A stretch of 64,000 nucleotides of DNA from the NCBI RefSeq assembly GCF_041358175.1, contig NZ_JBGKBE010000001.1, positions 186,001 through 250,000 of the forward strand, in the 5' to 3' direction. This stretch comes from Muriicola sp041358175 (GTDB lineage: Bacteria; Bacteroidota; Bacteroidia; Flavobacteriales; Flavobacteriaceae). A program made the position numbers and the translations under genes. Positions 50,378 to 60,200 of this stretch are shown piece by piece. Below the pieces are notes generated by a model. The model worked only from the letters and a program-made list of their open reading frames with translations, ran no database searches and had not been told where the DNA came from. Positions within the stretch are counted from its first letter, which is position 1; each line of letters starts with the position of its first letter.

Positions 50378-52642
50378 CTAGAACCAATATCCAAGGCTGA
50401 AGAAAAAATTCCCTTCTTCCGTTTCCGGGGTCCAGGAGTAAATAAGTTGTACCGGCCCAAAGAAGGATTCCCAGCCATACCCCACACCAAAACCTGTATA
50501 ATCCGGTGCTGTAAACCACTCTCCTGTCCGGAAAATATCATCTTCAACATTTGCCATATTGGCGGCAAAAAGAAGGTGATTTTTCGGACTGAATTCATAA
50601 TCAAAGCGAGCATACGCTTTTACATAGCTATTCCCTGGCAGGCTCAAAAAATCATATCCTAAAAAGGATTGAAAGTTATTGAGGGGGTAATAACCAAATC
50701 CCCCGAGTACAAAATCGAAGGAAGTAACGCGTGATGTTCCCAGTTTAAATCCCCCTTCTGTTTCCAGGTTAAGGCTCATATTTTCAAAAAGGGGGAATGC
50801 GGCCCCCATAGTTGCCTTTGCAATAGAAAATTCCTTGAAATTATCGTTATAATCAGATGACCAGAGATAGAGGTGAAAATCCCCGTCAAAATAAAGCCCT
50901 CTTGAGGGAAAATACTTGTCGTCGTAGGTGTCGAGCGTCAAACGCCCGAAGGCAGAGACATAATTACTCTTCTCAAAAAAAGTGGTATTCTCTGAACCTG
51001 AAGGCGGAGGTGGCAGACTATCACTTTGTTGTTCCCCAAGGGTGGTAGTGCTATAGGTCAATAACTTGTGTTCGCCTCCAATCTTAAAGGCAAACTCTTC
51101 ATTCAGGGCCGTTTGAAGATAGATTTGATTGGTCAGGTCTGTAACCTTCAGGTTAATGTTGTTGACATTAAAATTTATAGGTACATCATAGTTAGATTCA
51201 ATTACCCGGTAATCGATCTCTTTTTCGAATTCATAGAACCTCGAATTGATTCCGAAACTCCAGTAGGAGCCCTTATCCAAATAGTACTGGAAATTATATC
51301 TCACATTGTCTCCAAGAATAAGATCAATGGATGCCACATCGTCCTGCATCAACAAATTTTTTCGTGTGAGATTGATGAGCGCCGCACTTTTATACAGATT
51401 GTCGTAATGTGCCGCGATCCGCAGAAAGGTCTTATCGGTGCTTTCTGTAAGGTGCATTATCAGGTCCTGACCCAGTCCGTTGGATGTAAGTTCGTATCTG
51501 ATGGTTTTAAAATTTCCGGTTGCCACTAAATTATTAATCCCCTGCTGCAGCTTTGCAAAACTTATTTTTTCGTTCAGGTCAATACGTAATTTTCCCTTGA
51601 TATACCCTCTGGAAAAATTGTCATTTCCTTCAAGGACCAATCGATTTACCATCAGAGAATCCTGAATCGGAATCTCAGGCCTTGCTACAGGAGCACGGTT
51701 TTGTTTTGCAGCAAGGGCTTCAAGTGCTTCCTTGTGCCTTAATGCAACCTGCTCCCCGGTGTTTATAATAGTATCTTTAAGCTCAAAATCGATCACGGAA
51801 AAATTATTCATATCGGGTTTGATGTAGATGTCGGTTAGCTCCGATTTTCGTTGCATATCCTTGATAGTCCTGAAATTATTGATCTGGAGTAAGATATCAG
51901 TGGCGGATGAAAGAGATGAGCGATCTCTAAGGCCGTGCTGCACATCTACACCGATGACAATATCGGCACCCATGGCCCGTAATTCATCAACCGGATAGTT
52001 GTTGAGTACACCCCCGTCGATAAGGATTTGCCCATCTACCTCCGCCGGTTGGAACAAGGATGGAAATGTCCCGCTTGCCAGTATGGCTTCTGGCAGAAAT
52101 CCGCTGTTAAGCAAAACTTCTTTCCCGGTTTCTACGTTGGTAGCTATACAGAAAAACGGAATTTGAAGCTCATTAAAATCGCGAATATCCTTAACATGGT
52201 AAAGCATTCTTACCAGTGTACTGTAGATATTCTGTCCACTGGATAGGCCTTGCGGAAATGATAATTTAAAATCGTTAAAAGGTAAGGTAAGTGCGTAACG
52301 TTCAGAGTTTTCCTTTTCATAAAAAGTTTTGGCATTTCTGGGCAGGTTGTCCTGGATCAGATTGGCGAGATCTGAACTTCGAAAGAGAAGATCGAGCTGA
52401 TCGGCCGAATAGCCGGAAGCATACAAAGCCCCGATGATAGCCCCCATACTTGTCCCTCCGATGTAATCGATATGTACCCCCGACTCCTCGATGACTTTAA
52501 GAGCGCCGATATGTGCCATTCCTTTTGCCCCCCCTCCGCTGAGCACCAGGCCTACTTTGGGTGCGTCCTCCATAGGTATTTGCTGCGCGTTAACCTGGCA
52601 GATCACCATTGACATCAAGAGGAAAAAATAGCTATTCCGCAT
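50378..52642 (-). CDS. Patatin-like phospholipase with POTRA/BamA-type outer-membrane barrel
   Basis: A 754-residue outer-membrane lipase. Signal MRNSYFFLLMSMVICQVNAQ leads into a patatin domain (residues about 28-300) with the oxyanion motif SGGGAKG, nucleophile S65 in GGTSMGAI and catalytic D209 in LIDGGVLNNYP. A POTRA-like segment (about 330-400, VNRLVLEGNDNFSRGYIKGK) and a surface-antigen barrel ending in FFFSLGYWF follow. This is the type-Vd autotransporter-like architecture, in which the lipase may be displayed or kept periplasmic. It lies 17 bp after uvrC and is probably co-transcribed. Substrates are likely phospholipids. Confidence 0.93.
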   Translation of the reverse strand: MRNSYFFLLMSMVICQVNAQQIPMEDAPKVGLVLSGGGAKGMAHIGALKVIEESGVHIDYIGGTSMGAIIGALYASGYSADQLDLLFRSSDLANLIQDNLPRNAKTFYEKENSERYALTLPFNDFKLSFPQGLSSGQNIYSTLVRMLYHVKDIRDFNELQIPFFCIATNVETGKEVLLNSGFLPEAILASGTFPSLFQPAEVDGQILIDGGVLNNYPVDELRAMGADIVIGVDVQHGLRDRSSLSSATDILLQINNFRTIKDMQRKSELTDIYIKPDMNNFSVIDFELKDTIINTGEQVALRHKEALEALAAKQNRAPVARPEIPIQDSLMVNRLVLEGNDNFSRGYIKGKLRIDLNEKISFAKLQQGINNLVATGNFKTIRYELTSNGLGQDLIMHLTESTDKTFLRIAAHYDNLYKSAALINLTRKNLLMQDDVASIDLILGDNVRYNFQYYLDKGSYWSFGINSRFYEFEKEIDYRVIESNYDVPINFNVNNINLKVTDLTNQIYLQTALNEEFAFKIGGEHKLLTYSTTTLGEQQSDSLPPPPSGSENTTFFEKSNYVSAFGRLTLDTYDDKYFPSRGLYFDGDFHLYLWSSDYNDNFKEFSIAKATMGAAFPLFENMSLNLETEGGFKLGTSRVTSFDFVLGGFGYYPLNNFQSFLGYDFLSLPGNSYVKAYARFDYEFSPKNHLLFAANMANVEDDIFRTGEWFTAPDYTGFGVGYGWESFFGPVQLIYSWTPETEEGNFFFSLGYWF

Positions 52643-52659
52643 AAAGTGAAGATAGGAGT

Positions 52660-54447
52660 TTAATGAAAGTTTTCATATATTTTCTTTGCCTTTGCCCAGC
52701 CAACCTCTTCGCTGAGGTCTTCCAGTGAGGCTTCTTTGATCCGTTTGACCGATTTAAATTTTTTCAACAACTGTTCTACGGTTTTCTCGCCTATTCCTGA
52801 AATTTCTTCCAGGACAGAATTGATTGCTTCTTTACTGCGTTTGTTTCTGTGAAAGGTGATGCCAAAACGGTGCGCTTCATTTCTCAATTGCTGTATCACT
52901 TTTAAGGATTCAGATTTCTTGTCGAGATAGAGCGGAATAGAATCTCCGGGGAAATAGATCTCCTCCAGTCTTTTAGCGATGCCGATGATTGCTATTTTTC
53001 CTCTCAGGCCTAAAATATCGAGACTTTTCAGGGCCGATGAAAGTTGTCCTTTTCCCCCATCAATTACAATCAGTTGGGGCAAGGAGGCATCTTCTTCAAG
53101 CAGGCGTTTGTATCGGCGATAGACCACCTCTTCCATAGAAGCAAAATCGTCTGGTCCATCAACGGTTTTAATATTGTAATGACGGTATTCCTTTTTGGCC
53201 GGCCTCCCATTTCTAAATACTACGCAGGCTGCAACCGGGTTGCTTCCCTGTATGTTCGAGTTGTCAAAACACTCAATGTGCCTTGGTTCTTCGGAAAGTC
53301 GAAGGTCTGTTTTCATCTGGGCCATAATCCGGTTTACATGCCGGTCTGGATCCGTGATTTTAACTTGTTTAAATCGTTCCTGTCTGAAGAACATAGCATT
53401 TCTTTTGGAGAGATCCAGGATCTTTTTTTTGTCTCCCAGTTTGGGCAATGTAATTTTTAGCTCTTCGGGCAGGCTCACGGCAAAAGGCAGGTAAAGTTCC
53501 CGGGATTGGGATTGAAAACGCTGCCGGATTTCAACAATTGCCAGTTGCAGGAGATCCTTATCAGATTCTTCTAATTTTTTCCTTATCTCCATGGTATGAG
53601 ATCTGATTATGGAACCGTGTGAGAGCTGTAAAAAATTAATATAGGCATAAGCTTCATCGGAAATAATGGAAAAAACATCCACATTATTGATTTTAGGATT
53701 TACGATGGTAGATTTTGCCTGGTAGTTTTCCAGCACCTCTATCTTATTTTTTATCTGCTGCGCCTTCTCAAACTGCATTTCTGCCGCAAGGGATTTCATT
53801 TCTTTTTTAAAATAGTGCAGAGATGATTTAAAGTTTCCTTTTATAATGTCTCTGATATCACTGATCTGCTGATAGTATTCCTGCTCCTTTTGTAATCCTT
53901 CACAGGGACCCTTGCAATTCCCCAGGTGGTATTCAAGGCATACCTTGTACTTTCCGGCTGCAATTTTTTCCTCGGAGAGATCGTAATTGCAGGTGCGTAG
54001 CGGATAAACACTTTTGATCAGATCAAGAAGTGTTTTTACGGTCTTCATGCTGGTATAGGGTCCGTAGTATTCCGAACCATCTTTAATCAATTTTCGGGTG
54101 GGAAATATTCTGGGAAAGCGTTCATTCTTTATACAAATCCAGGGATAAGACTTATCGTCTTTCAGCAACACATTATAGCGCGGCTGATATTTTTTTATAA
54201 GGTTGTTCTCGAGCAGCAAGGCATCCGATTCGGTAGGGACTACGATATGTTTCAGGCTACTGACTTTTTTTACCATAACCCGTGTCTTGCCATTGTCGTG
54301 GGTCTTGGTAAAGTATGAAGTCACCCTCTTTTTCAGGTTTTTAGCCTTACCTACATAAAGAATTTTCCCGTCCTTGTCATAGAACTGGTAGACCCCGGGC
54401 GACTGTGGGAGTGTATTCAGCTGAAGTTCTACCGATAATTCAGGCAT
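52660..54447 (-). CDS. uvrC: Excinuclease ABC subunit C
   Basis: The dual-incision nuclease of nucleotide excision repair. The start at ATG 54447 (595 residues) gives the normal N-terminus. An in-frame ATG at 54489 would add 14 residues and overlap the promoter box. The GIY-YIG domain (GVYQFYDKDGKILYVGKAKN) is at about 20-40, UvrB-binding helices lie near 205-240, and the RNase-H-like C-terminal nuclease carries ECFDNSNIQGSNPVAACVVF and VIDGGKGQLSSA. The tail is an HhH pair (EISGIGEKTVEQLLKKF). It is followed by the patatin gene in the same unit. Confidence 0.97.
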   Translation of the reverse strand: MPELSVELQLNTLPQSPGVYQFYDKDGKILYVGKAKNLKKRVTSYFTKTHDNGKTRVMVKKVSSLKHIVVPTESDALLLENNLIKKYQPRYNVLLKDDKSYPWICIKNERFPRIFPTRKLIKDGSEYYGPYTSMKTVKTLLDLIKSVYPLRTCNYDLSEEKIAAGKYKVCLEYHLGNCKGPCEGLQKEQEYYQQISDIRDIIKGNFKSSLHYFKKEMKSLAAEMQFEKAQQIKNKIEVLENYQAKSTIVNPKINNVDVFSIISDEAYAYINFLQLSHGSIIRSHTMEIRKKLEESDKDLLQLAIVEIRQRFQSQSRELYLPFAVSLPEELKITLPKLGDKKKILDLSKRNAMFFRQERFKQVKITDPDRHVNRIMAQMKTDLRLSEEPRHIECFDNSNIQGSNPVAACVVFRNGRPAKKEYRHYNIKTVDGPDDFASMEEVVYRRYKRLLEEDASLPQLIVIDGGKGQLSSALKSLDILGLRGKIAIIGIAKRLEEIYFPGDSIPLYLDKKSESLKVIQQLRNEAHRFGITFHRNKRSKEAINSVLEEISGIGEKTVEQLLKKFKSVKRIKEASLEDLSEEVGWAKAKKIYENFH

Positions 54448-54472
54448 ATGGAATATTTGGAGGCGCGATAAA

Positions 54473-54480
54473 CAAAGATA
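54473..54480 (-). promoter_or_regulatory. -7 promoter box (TATCTTTG) of uvrC
   Basis: An exact TAnnTTTG match on the reverse strand, 25 nt before the ATG at 54447. A TTG lies 24 nt further upstream, slightly longer spacing than usual. It argues against the 54489 start. Confidence 0.5.
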
Positions 54481-54846
54481 ATTTAGCAAATTCTATTAAA
54501 CCCTCAATTCCTAAATTTTATAATTTGATTGGGGTTTTTCTTCATGCTGCTGTGCCGTTTGGGAAGGGGGATTTAAAAATAAACACATAATTCCCAACCT
54601 TCAGCGCCACTTATTTCCAGATAAAACAGTGAACTTTTAAAAATTACAAAAATCTATATTCAGGGATAAATTTATCTTCTTCTCAAGCTGTTGTTTAGTA
54701 ATGTGTTAGAATATTTTTAGTCTATTCGTTTTGTTCATCCTGTTAAATCTTTACTAAAAACGTGCATTTCATCGAGTAAATCGTACCACTTGTGGACAAA
54801 GTGAAAATATTTTACTTATTTTTAGCGCAAACGTAACAATAACTTA
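54481..54846. other. Non-coding stretch between uvrC and the microprotein gene
   Basis: About 370 bp of A/T-rich sequence with no ORF of interest and no clear RNA structure. The right end holds a possible promoter for the microprotein: TTG at 54790-54792 and TATTTTTA at 54817-54824, 24 nt apart, one mismatch to the -7 consensus. Confidence 0.5.
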
Positions 54847-54933
54847 ATGGACGATTACCTAATCACCCTGGGAATGTACCTGATCTTGATGCTCTTTTTC
54901 AAGATTTATTTTACTGTTTCCGCTAAGGATTAA
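54847..54933 (+). CDS. Putative 28-residue membrane microprotein
   Basis: ATG at 54847 opens a 28-codon frame encoding an acidic N-terminus (MDDYL), a hydrophobic helix of about 18 residues (ITLGMYLILMLFFKIYF) and a short polar tail (TVSAKD). It looks like a single-pass inner-membrane microprotein. It has its own possible promoter and lies 40 bp before the 5-formyl-THF cyclo-ligase gene on the same strand. The composition is unlike random A/T-rich sequence, and the reading frame begins exactly where the non-coding stretch ends. No homologue can be named. It could also be a leader or spurious ORF. Confidence 0.45.
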   Translation: MDDYLITLGMYLILMLFFKIYFTVSAKD

Positions 54934-54973
54934 GTTCATTTCATAGCCCCACTTCTAAGAACTGTTCGGCCTT

Positions 54974-55534
54974 ATGCTTAAAAAAGATCTCCGGACGCAT
55001 TTTCTTGAATTGAGAAAGAACACATCCGATGCTTTCATCGATGAAGCCAGCCTGAAAGTGGCCAACAACATTCTGGCCCTGGCTGTCTGGGACTATACTT
55101 ATTATCATATTTTCTTACACAGTACTCTTAAAAAAGAGATAGATACCCGCCCTGTTATTACCCTTCTCCAGGGAAGAGACAAAGAGCTCGTAGTTCCTAA
55201 AATTGCCTCCAAAAATAAGCTGGAACACTTTCTGTTAACAGACAACACTTCCTTAAAATCCAATAGCTGGGGTATTCCAGAGCCTCAAAATGGCATTCAG
55301 GTAAACCCTTCAAAAATAGAGGTAGTTTTTGTCCCTTTACTGGCATTTGATCAGACTGGGAACAGAGTAGGCTACGGCGGCGGGTATTACGACAAGTTTC
55401 TGGCAGAATGCGGAGAAAATACCTGCAAAATTGGACTGAGCTTATTTGATGCCGTTGAAAAGATCACTGATACGAACGCACACGATATCAGATTGGATTA
55501 CTGCGTTACTCCCGAAAAAGTCTACTCGTTCTGA
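54974..55534 (+). CDS. 5-formyltetrahydrofolate cyclo-ligase
   Basis: A 186-residue cytoplasmic enzyme that converts 5-formyl-THF plus ATP to 5,10-methenyl-THF, returning folate to the active pool. Signatures are the N-terminal KKDLRTHFLELRKN, ATP-site VVPKIASKNKLEHF, the WGIPEP substrate loop, and the conserved GNRVGYGGGYYDKFLAE near residue 130. It may be co-transcribed with the microprotein. It converges with lspA with a 13-bp overlap. Confidence 0.96.
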   Translation: MLKKDLRTHFLELRKNTSDAFIDEASLKVANNILALAVWDYTYYHIFLHSTLKKEIDTRPVITLLQGRDKELVVPKIASKNKLEHFLLTDNTSLKSNSWGIPEPQNGIQVNPSKIEVVFVPLLAFDQTGNRVGYGGGYYDKFLAECGENTCKIGLSLFDAVEKITDTNAHDIRLDYCVTPEKVYSF

Positions 55535-56169
55535 TCAGTTTCAACTGTAGAATCTTCCTTTTTACCAAAGGCCTTTTTATTGAAGACAATCAGAATACCA
55601 ACTCCTGTGCTGATCGCGGTATCTGCAATATTAAAGACCGGTTCAAAAAAGCGGAAATCATTCCCCCCTACCAATGGAACCCAATCTGGCCATATGGTAT
55701 CGATCATAGGAAAATAGAGCATATCAACTACCTTCCCATAGAAAAGCCTTCCGTAAGGTTCATCGGAAAATAAAGTTGCGACAGTATTGTAACTGTCATC
55801 GAAAATCATCCCATAGAAAAGGGAATCAATGATATTCCCCACGGCACCGGCAAAAATTAATGAAACTGCAATAACCAGGGTTTTGGACGCCTCTTTCTTG
55901 ATACTATCCCAAAGCCAGTAGCCTATTCCTGAGATGGCAAATAGCCTGAAGATGGTAAGGACGAGTTTTCCACTGCTATCTGAAATAGGCAGAATATCGC
56001 TTAGTTTGGTTCCCCAGGCAGCCCCTTCATTTTCTATAAAAAGGATCTTGAACCAACTTAATACATCAATGGATTCCCCTAAAATAAAATGGGTTTTAAT
56101 ATAAATTTTACTGATCTGGTCTACCAATAAAATGATGAATATGAGGATGAGGGACTTCTTGAGATTCAT
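55522..56169 (-). CDS. lspA: Lipoprotein signal peptidase (signal peptidase II)
   Basis: An inner-membrane aspartyl protease that cuts the signal peptide from prolipoproteins. The 215 residues exceed the E. coli length (~165) because of an extracytoplasmic insert (about residues 118-165), which is usual in Bacteroidota. There are four membrane helices. Catalytic aspartates are in GAVGNIIDSLFYG and FNIADTAISTG, and the N-terminal DQISKIYIK matches the family. An exact -7 box precedes the ATG by 19 nt. Many lipoproteins in this window would be its substrates. Confidence 0.97.
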   Translation of the reverse strand: MNLKKSLILIFIILLVDQISKIYIKTHFILGESIDVLSWFKILFIENEGAAWGTKLSDILPISDSSGKLVLTIFRLFAISGIGYWLWDSIKKEASKTLVIAVSLIFAGAVGNIIDSLFYGMIFDDSYNTVATLFSDEPYGRLFYGKVVDMLYFPMIDTIWPDWVPLVGGNDFRFFEPVFNIADTAISTGVGILIVFNKKAFGKKEDSTVETDQNE

Positions 56170-56188
56170 AGGGTTTCTTCTGCAGGGG

Positions 56189-56196
56189 CAAAAATA
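56189..56196 (-). promoter_or_regulatory. -7 promoter box (TATTTTTG) of lspA
   Basis: An exact TAnnTTTG match on the reverse strand, 19 nt upstream of the lspA ATG and downstream of the preceding gene's stop codon. It indicates a separate lspA transcript. Confidence 0.45.
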
Positions 56197-56246
56197 GGGA
56201 TTATTAATACATTGTAGTTGCTGTAATTCTGATACAAATTATATTA

Positions 56247-56870
56247 TCACTCCACCGCTTTAATCGTGATGTTTCCGCTGTTCGACTGAAGGTGATAATT
56301 GCTGCGCCCTTCCGGGATGTTGTCCTGTATAACAGTGCCGTATTTTGAGTTAAGATTAATCGTTCCACTGGCCGTCTCCAGGTCAATATTGCCACTTTGA
56401 GTGGTAACACGTACATTATCCTTAGGATCCTTTAAGGTACATTGCCCATCACTTAATACCACTTCCAATTCTTTATATATTCCCCGCGCCCTTACCTGTG
56501 TATTGGTTCCATAAAGGCTGACAAATTTATCTTCCGGCACCTCAATATAAAGCGAAATGGCGATTACCTTATGCGCACTCAGTTTGTCATTTGGAATCTT
56601 AAAAAAAGGCTGTAGAGCGGCGGTGACCCTCAATGTATTCCCTTCTTCTTGCAATTCTATGGCCAGATCCTTCCGGTATTCTCCTTCTATGACGGCCTGG
56701 AGATTTAGATCTGCCCCGGGGGTCGTTATCAGCTCCACCAGGGCCAGGTAACTGGCATCGATCTGAATATGGGTAATATGAGGAAGAATCAGGACTTTTC
56801 GTACTACTTTCTGGCCTGAGGCTGATATTATTCCTAGGAATAGAATTAACAAGAAAAAATAGTTCTTCAC
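56247..56870 (-). CDS. Secreted DUF4097-like beta-helix protein
   Basis: GTG at 56870 gives a 207-residue protein with signal KNYFFLLILFLGIISASGQ. A nominal ATG at 56909 would start inside the terminator hairpin of the preceding gene and add 13 odd residues. The body is repetitive beta-strand sequence with a C-terminal ladder (VTTQSGNIDLETASGTINL, KYGTVIQDNI, SNSGNITIKAVE), typical of DUF4097/GIN-domain proteins. These are exported and of unknown function, sometimes called putative adhesins. It lies between the DksA-like gene and lspA. Confidence 0.78.
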   Translation of the reverse strand: MKNYFFLLILFLGIISASGQKVVRKVLILPHITHIQIDASYLALVELITTPGADLNLQAVIEGEYRKDLAIELQEEGNTLRVTAALQPFFKIPNDKLSAHKVIAISLYIEVPEDKFVSLYGTNTQVRARGIYKELEVVLSDGQCTLKDPKDNVRVTTQSGNIDLETASGTINLNSKYGTVIQDNIPEGRSNYHLQSNSGNITIKAVE

Positions 56871-56881
56871 TAAGCTGATAT

Positions 56882-56904
56882 GAAAACGCCCCTTTCCGGG
56901 GCGT
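56882..56904 (-). terminator. Intrinsic terminator of ileS-DksA-like unit
   Basis: The reverse strand has a perfect 7-bp stem ACGCCCC/GGGGCGT with a 5-nt loop and a short T-tract (TTTTC). It starts about 5 bp after the DksA-like stop codon. Confidence 0.7.
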
Positions 56905-56909
56905 GTCAT

Positions 56910-57293
56910 TTATTTTTGCATATTCTTTGCCTCAATGCTTAGGGTAGCATGTGGCACGAGTTTCAATCGCTCTTTGTTGATAAGCTTCCCTGTCACTCTG
57001 CAGATCCCGTAAGTTTTATTTTCAATACGCAAAAGCGCATTCTTCAGGTCTCGAATAAATTTTTCCTGCCTGATAGCCAACTGGGTATTCGCTTCTTTAC
57101 TCATGGTCTCAGAACCTTCTTCGAAAGCTTTGAAGGTTGGGGAGGTGTCATCCGTACCATTATTCCCATCATTCATATATGAACTGCGCAACAAATCGAG
57201 ATGACTTTTTGCTTTTTCAATTTTTTCCTCTATCAAAACCCGGAATTCTTCCAGTTCTTTATCTGAGTACCTAACTTTTAAATCTTGTCCCAT
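56910..57293 (-). CDS. TraR/DksA-family protein with a degenerate zinc finger
   Basis: A 127-residue protein with an N-terminal coiled coil (about residues 10-80, EEFRVLIEEKIEKAKSHLDL) and a C-terminal TraR/DksA-like element (YGICRVTGKLINKERLKLVPHATLSIEAKN). In canonical DksA the four cysteines bind zinc. Here only the first cysteine (YGIC) remains, and the other positions read T, S and A, so zinc binding is unlikely. DksA-like proteins enter the RNA-polymerase secondary channel and modulate transcription. This version may act without metal. It starts 6 bp after ileS ends and shares its transcript. Confidence 0.87.
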   Translation of the reverse strand: MGQDLKVRYSDKELEEFRVLIEEKIEKAKSHLDLLRSSYMNDGNNGTDDTSPTFKAFEEGSETMSKEANTQLAIRQEKFIRDLKNALLRIENKTYGICRVTGKLINKERLKLVPHATLSIEAKNMQK

Positions 57294-57299
57294 AATTTC

Positions 57300-60200
57300 T
57301 TAATGTTTTTGAATCAACAATTTTGTATTTACTTCGTCAAACACGATCTCAGTACCTGCATCAAGTTGCTCCTCCAGGGCCAGATCAGCCGTAAGAGTTT
57401 CAGTTTTGATGTATTGCATGTTGCTTTCAATCGCCTTTTCTACAAAACCGTCCTTTAATACTTTAATATCTATTTTATCAGTAACCTCAAATCCGGACTC
57501 TTTTCTGAGATTCTGTATTCTGTTAACAAGCTCCCTGGCTATACCTTCTTTCCTGAGATCATCATCAATAGTCACATCGAGCGCTACGGTGAGTCCTCCT
57601 GAACTGGCAACCAGCCAGCCTTCTATGTCCTCGGAACTTATTTCTACTTCCTCTAACTGTAAGATAATACTTTTATTTTCTATCTCAAGAGGAATTTCGC
57701 CTTCCCGTTCAATTTTCTGGATATCTTCCTGTGAGAATTTACCTACTTTCTGGGCGATTTTTTTCATGTCTTTGCCAAATCTGGGGCCTAAAACCTTAAA
57801 GTTTGGCTTGATCTTTTTAACCAGAATACCGGAGGCATCGTCTAGTATTTCAATTTCTTTTACATTGACCTCCGATTTTATCAGGTCTGCAACCGCTTCA
57901 ATCTCTTTGCGCTGAATATCATCCAATATCGGAATCATTACTTTTTGCAAGGGCTGCCTTACTTTGATCTTCTCCTTTTGCCTGATCGATAGCACCAGAG
58001 ACGAAATAGTCTGTGCTTTTTCCATTTTACTTTCCAGCGTTGGATTTACCATGGTCTCATCAAAGACCGGAAAGTCTGATAGATGTACGCTTTCTAAAGA
58101 AGTATCCCCTATTCCTTTAGACAGGTCTGAATATAATTGCTCCGTAAAAAATGGGGCAATCGGGGCTGAGAGTTGGGCAACCGTACGAAGGCAGGTAAAA
58201 AGGGTTTGGTATGCTGAAATCTTATCCCTTTGATAATCCCCTTTCCAGAACCGCCTTCTGCAAAGGCGTACATACCAGTTGCTTAGGTTCTCCTGGACGT
58301 AATCCGAAATAGCCCTGGCCGCTTTAGTGGGTTCATAGTCTGCGTAGGCCTCATCTACGGTTTTTATAAGAGAGTGCAATTCAGATAAGATCCATTGATC
58401 AATTTCGGGCCTTTCATTCAAGGGTATATCCTTTTCGCTATAACTGAACTCATCGATATTAGCATAGAGGGCAAAAAAGGAATAGGTATTGTAAAGGGTA
58501 CCGAAAAATTTCCGCTTGACCTCCTGGATACCCTCTGAGTCGAATTTCAGGTTATCCCATGGATTAGCATTGGCAATGAGATACCACCTCGTGGCATCCG
58601 GGCCAAATTCGTCAAGTGTCTCAAAAGGGTCGACCCCGTTTCCGAGCCTTTTTGACATTTTCTTTCCCTCCTTGTCTAAAACAAGGCCATTAGAGACAAC
58701 GTTTTTATATGCCACCGAATCAAAGACCATAGTGGCTATTGCGTGAAGGGTATAAAACCATCCCCTGGTCTGATCTACTCCTTCGGCGATAAAATCGGCA
58801 GGAAAGGTCTTCCCTTCATCAATCAGATTTTTGTTCTCAAAAGGATAATGCCATTGTGCATAAGGCATGGAACCACTATCGAACCATACATCGATCAGGT
58901 CTGTTTCCCTTTTCATCGGCTTGCCGGACGGAGAAACCAGGATTATAGCATCAACTACATTCTTGTGCAGATCTATTTTATCATAATTCGCCTCATCCAT
59001 ATTTCCGGGCTCAAAGGATGCAAAAACATCTTCTTGTAAAACACCTGCTTTGAGCGCCTTGGAAATTTCCTCCTTCAATTGTGCCACTGAACCTATAATA
59101 ATTTCTTCTGTTCCGTCTTCTGTTCTCCAAATAGGCAGTGGTATACCCCAGAAACGGGAGCGCGAAAGATTCCAGTCATTGGCATTGGCCAGCCAGTTTC
59201 CAAACCGGCCGTCTCCTGTGGCTTTTGGTTTCCAGTTAATCGTCTGATTGAGCTCGAACATCCTGTCTTTGATATCAGTCACTTTGATAAACCATGAATC
59301 GAGCGGATAGTATAAGATGGGCTTGTCTGTTCGCCAGCAATTAGGATAGCTGTGGAGGTATTTCTCCACTTTAAAAGCCCTGTTTTCTTCCTTTAGTTTT
59401 ATGGCCAGTTCAACATCGACCGACCTTTCAGGTGCCTTTCCTTCTTCGTAGTACTCGTTCTTTACATACTTCCCTCCAAGTTCTTTCATCTCCGGACGAA
59501 ACTTTCCCTGAAGATCTACAAGAGGTACGGGATTTTCGTTTTCATCCAGGACAAGCAAGGGCGGAACTTCAGGAGAAGCCTGTTTGGCCACCAGGGCATC
59601 ATCTGCTCCAAAGGTTGGTGCCGTGTGAACAATCCCTGTACCATCCTCAGTGGTCACGAAATCCCCAGAAATAACCCTGAAGGCATTTTCCGAATTCTGA
59701 TAGGGCAGGGCGTAGGGTAATAACTGTTCATATTTGATTCCCAAAAGATCCTTCCCCTGGCAACTCAATGCTACCTTAAAAGGAATTTTCTTGTCCCCGG
59801 CTTTGTAAGAACTGAGTTCTTCATCCGATGATACTTCTGTGAATTTGCCTTTAAATTGCTCGCCTATCAGGGCCTTAGCCAAGATAACATTGATGGGCTC
59901 AAAAGTGTATTGGTTAAAGGTCTTGACCAACACATATTCAATCTTCTTACCCACTGTGAGGGCCGTATTTGATGGTAATGTCCAGGGGGTGGTAGTCCAG
60001 GCCAGGAAATAGATATCTCCTTTCACCTCTTGCAGGAAGGAAGGTAAACTTTCTTCCTTAGCCTTAAACTGAGCCGTTACGGTAGTATCCGTAATATCCT
60101 GATATGTCCCAGGCTGGTTCAGCTCGTGAGAACTGAGTCCGGTCCCTGCCTTTGGCGAGTAAGGCTGGATGGTGTATCCCTTGTATAAGAGGCCTTTGTC

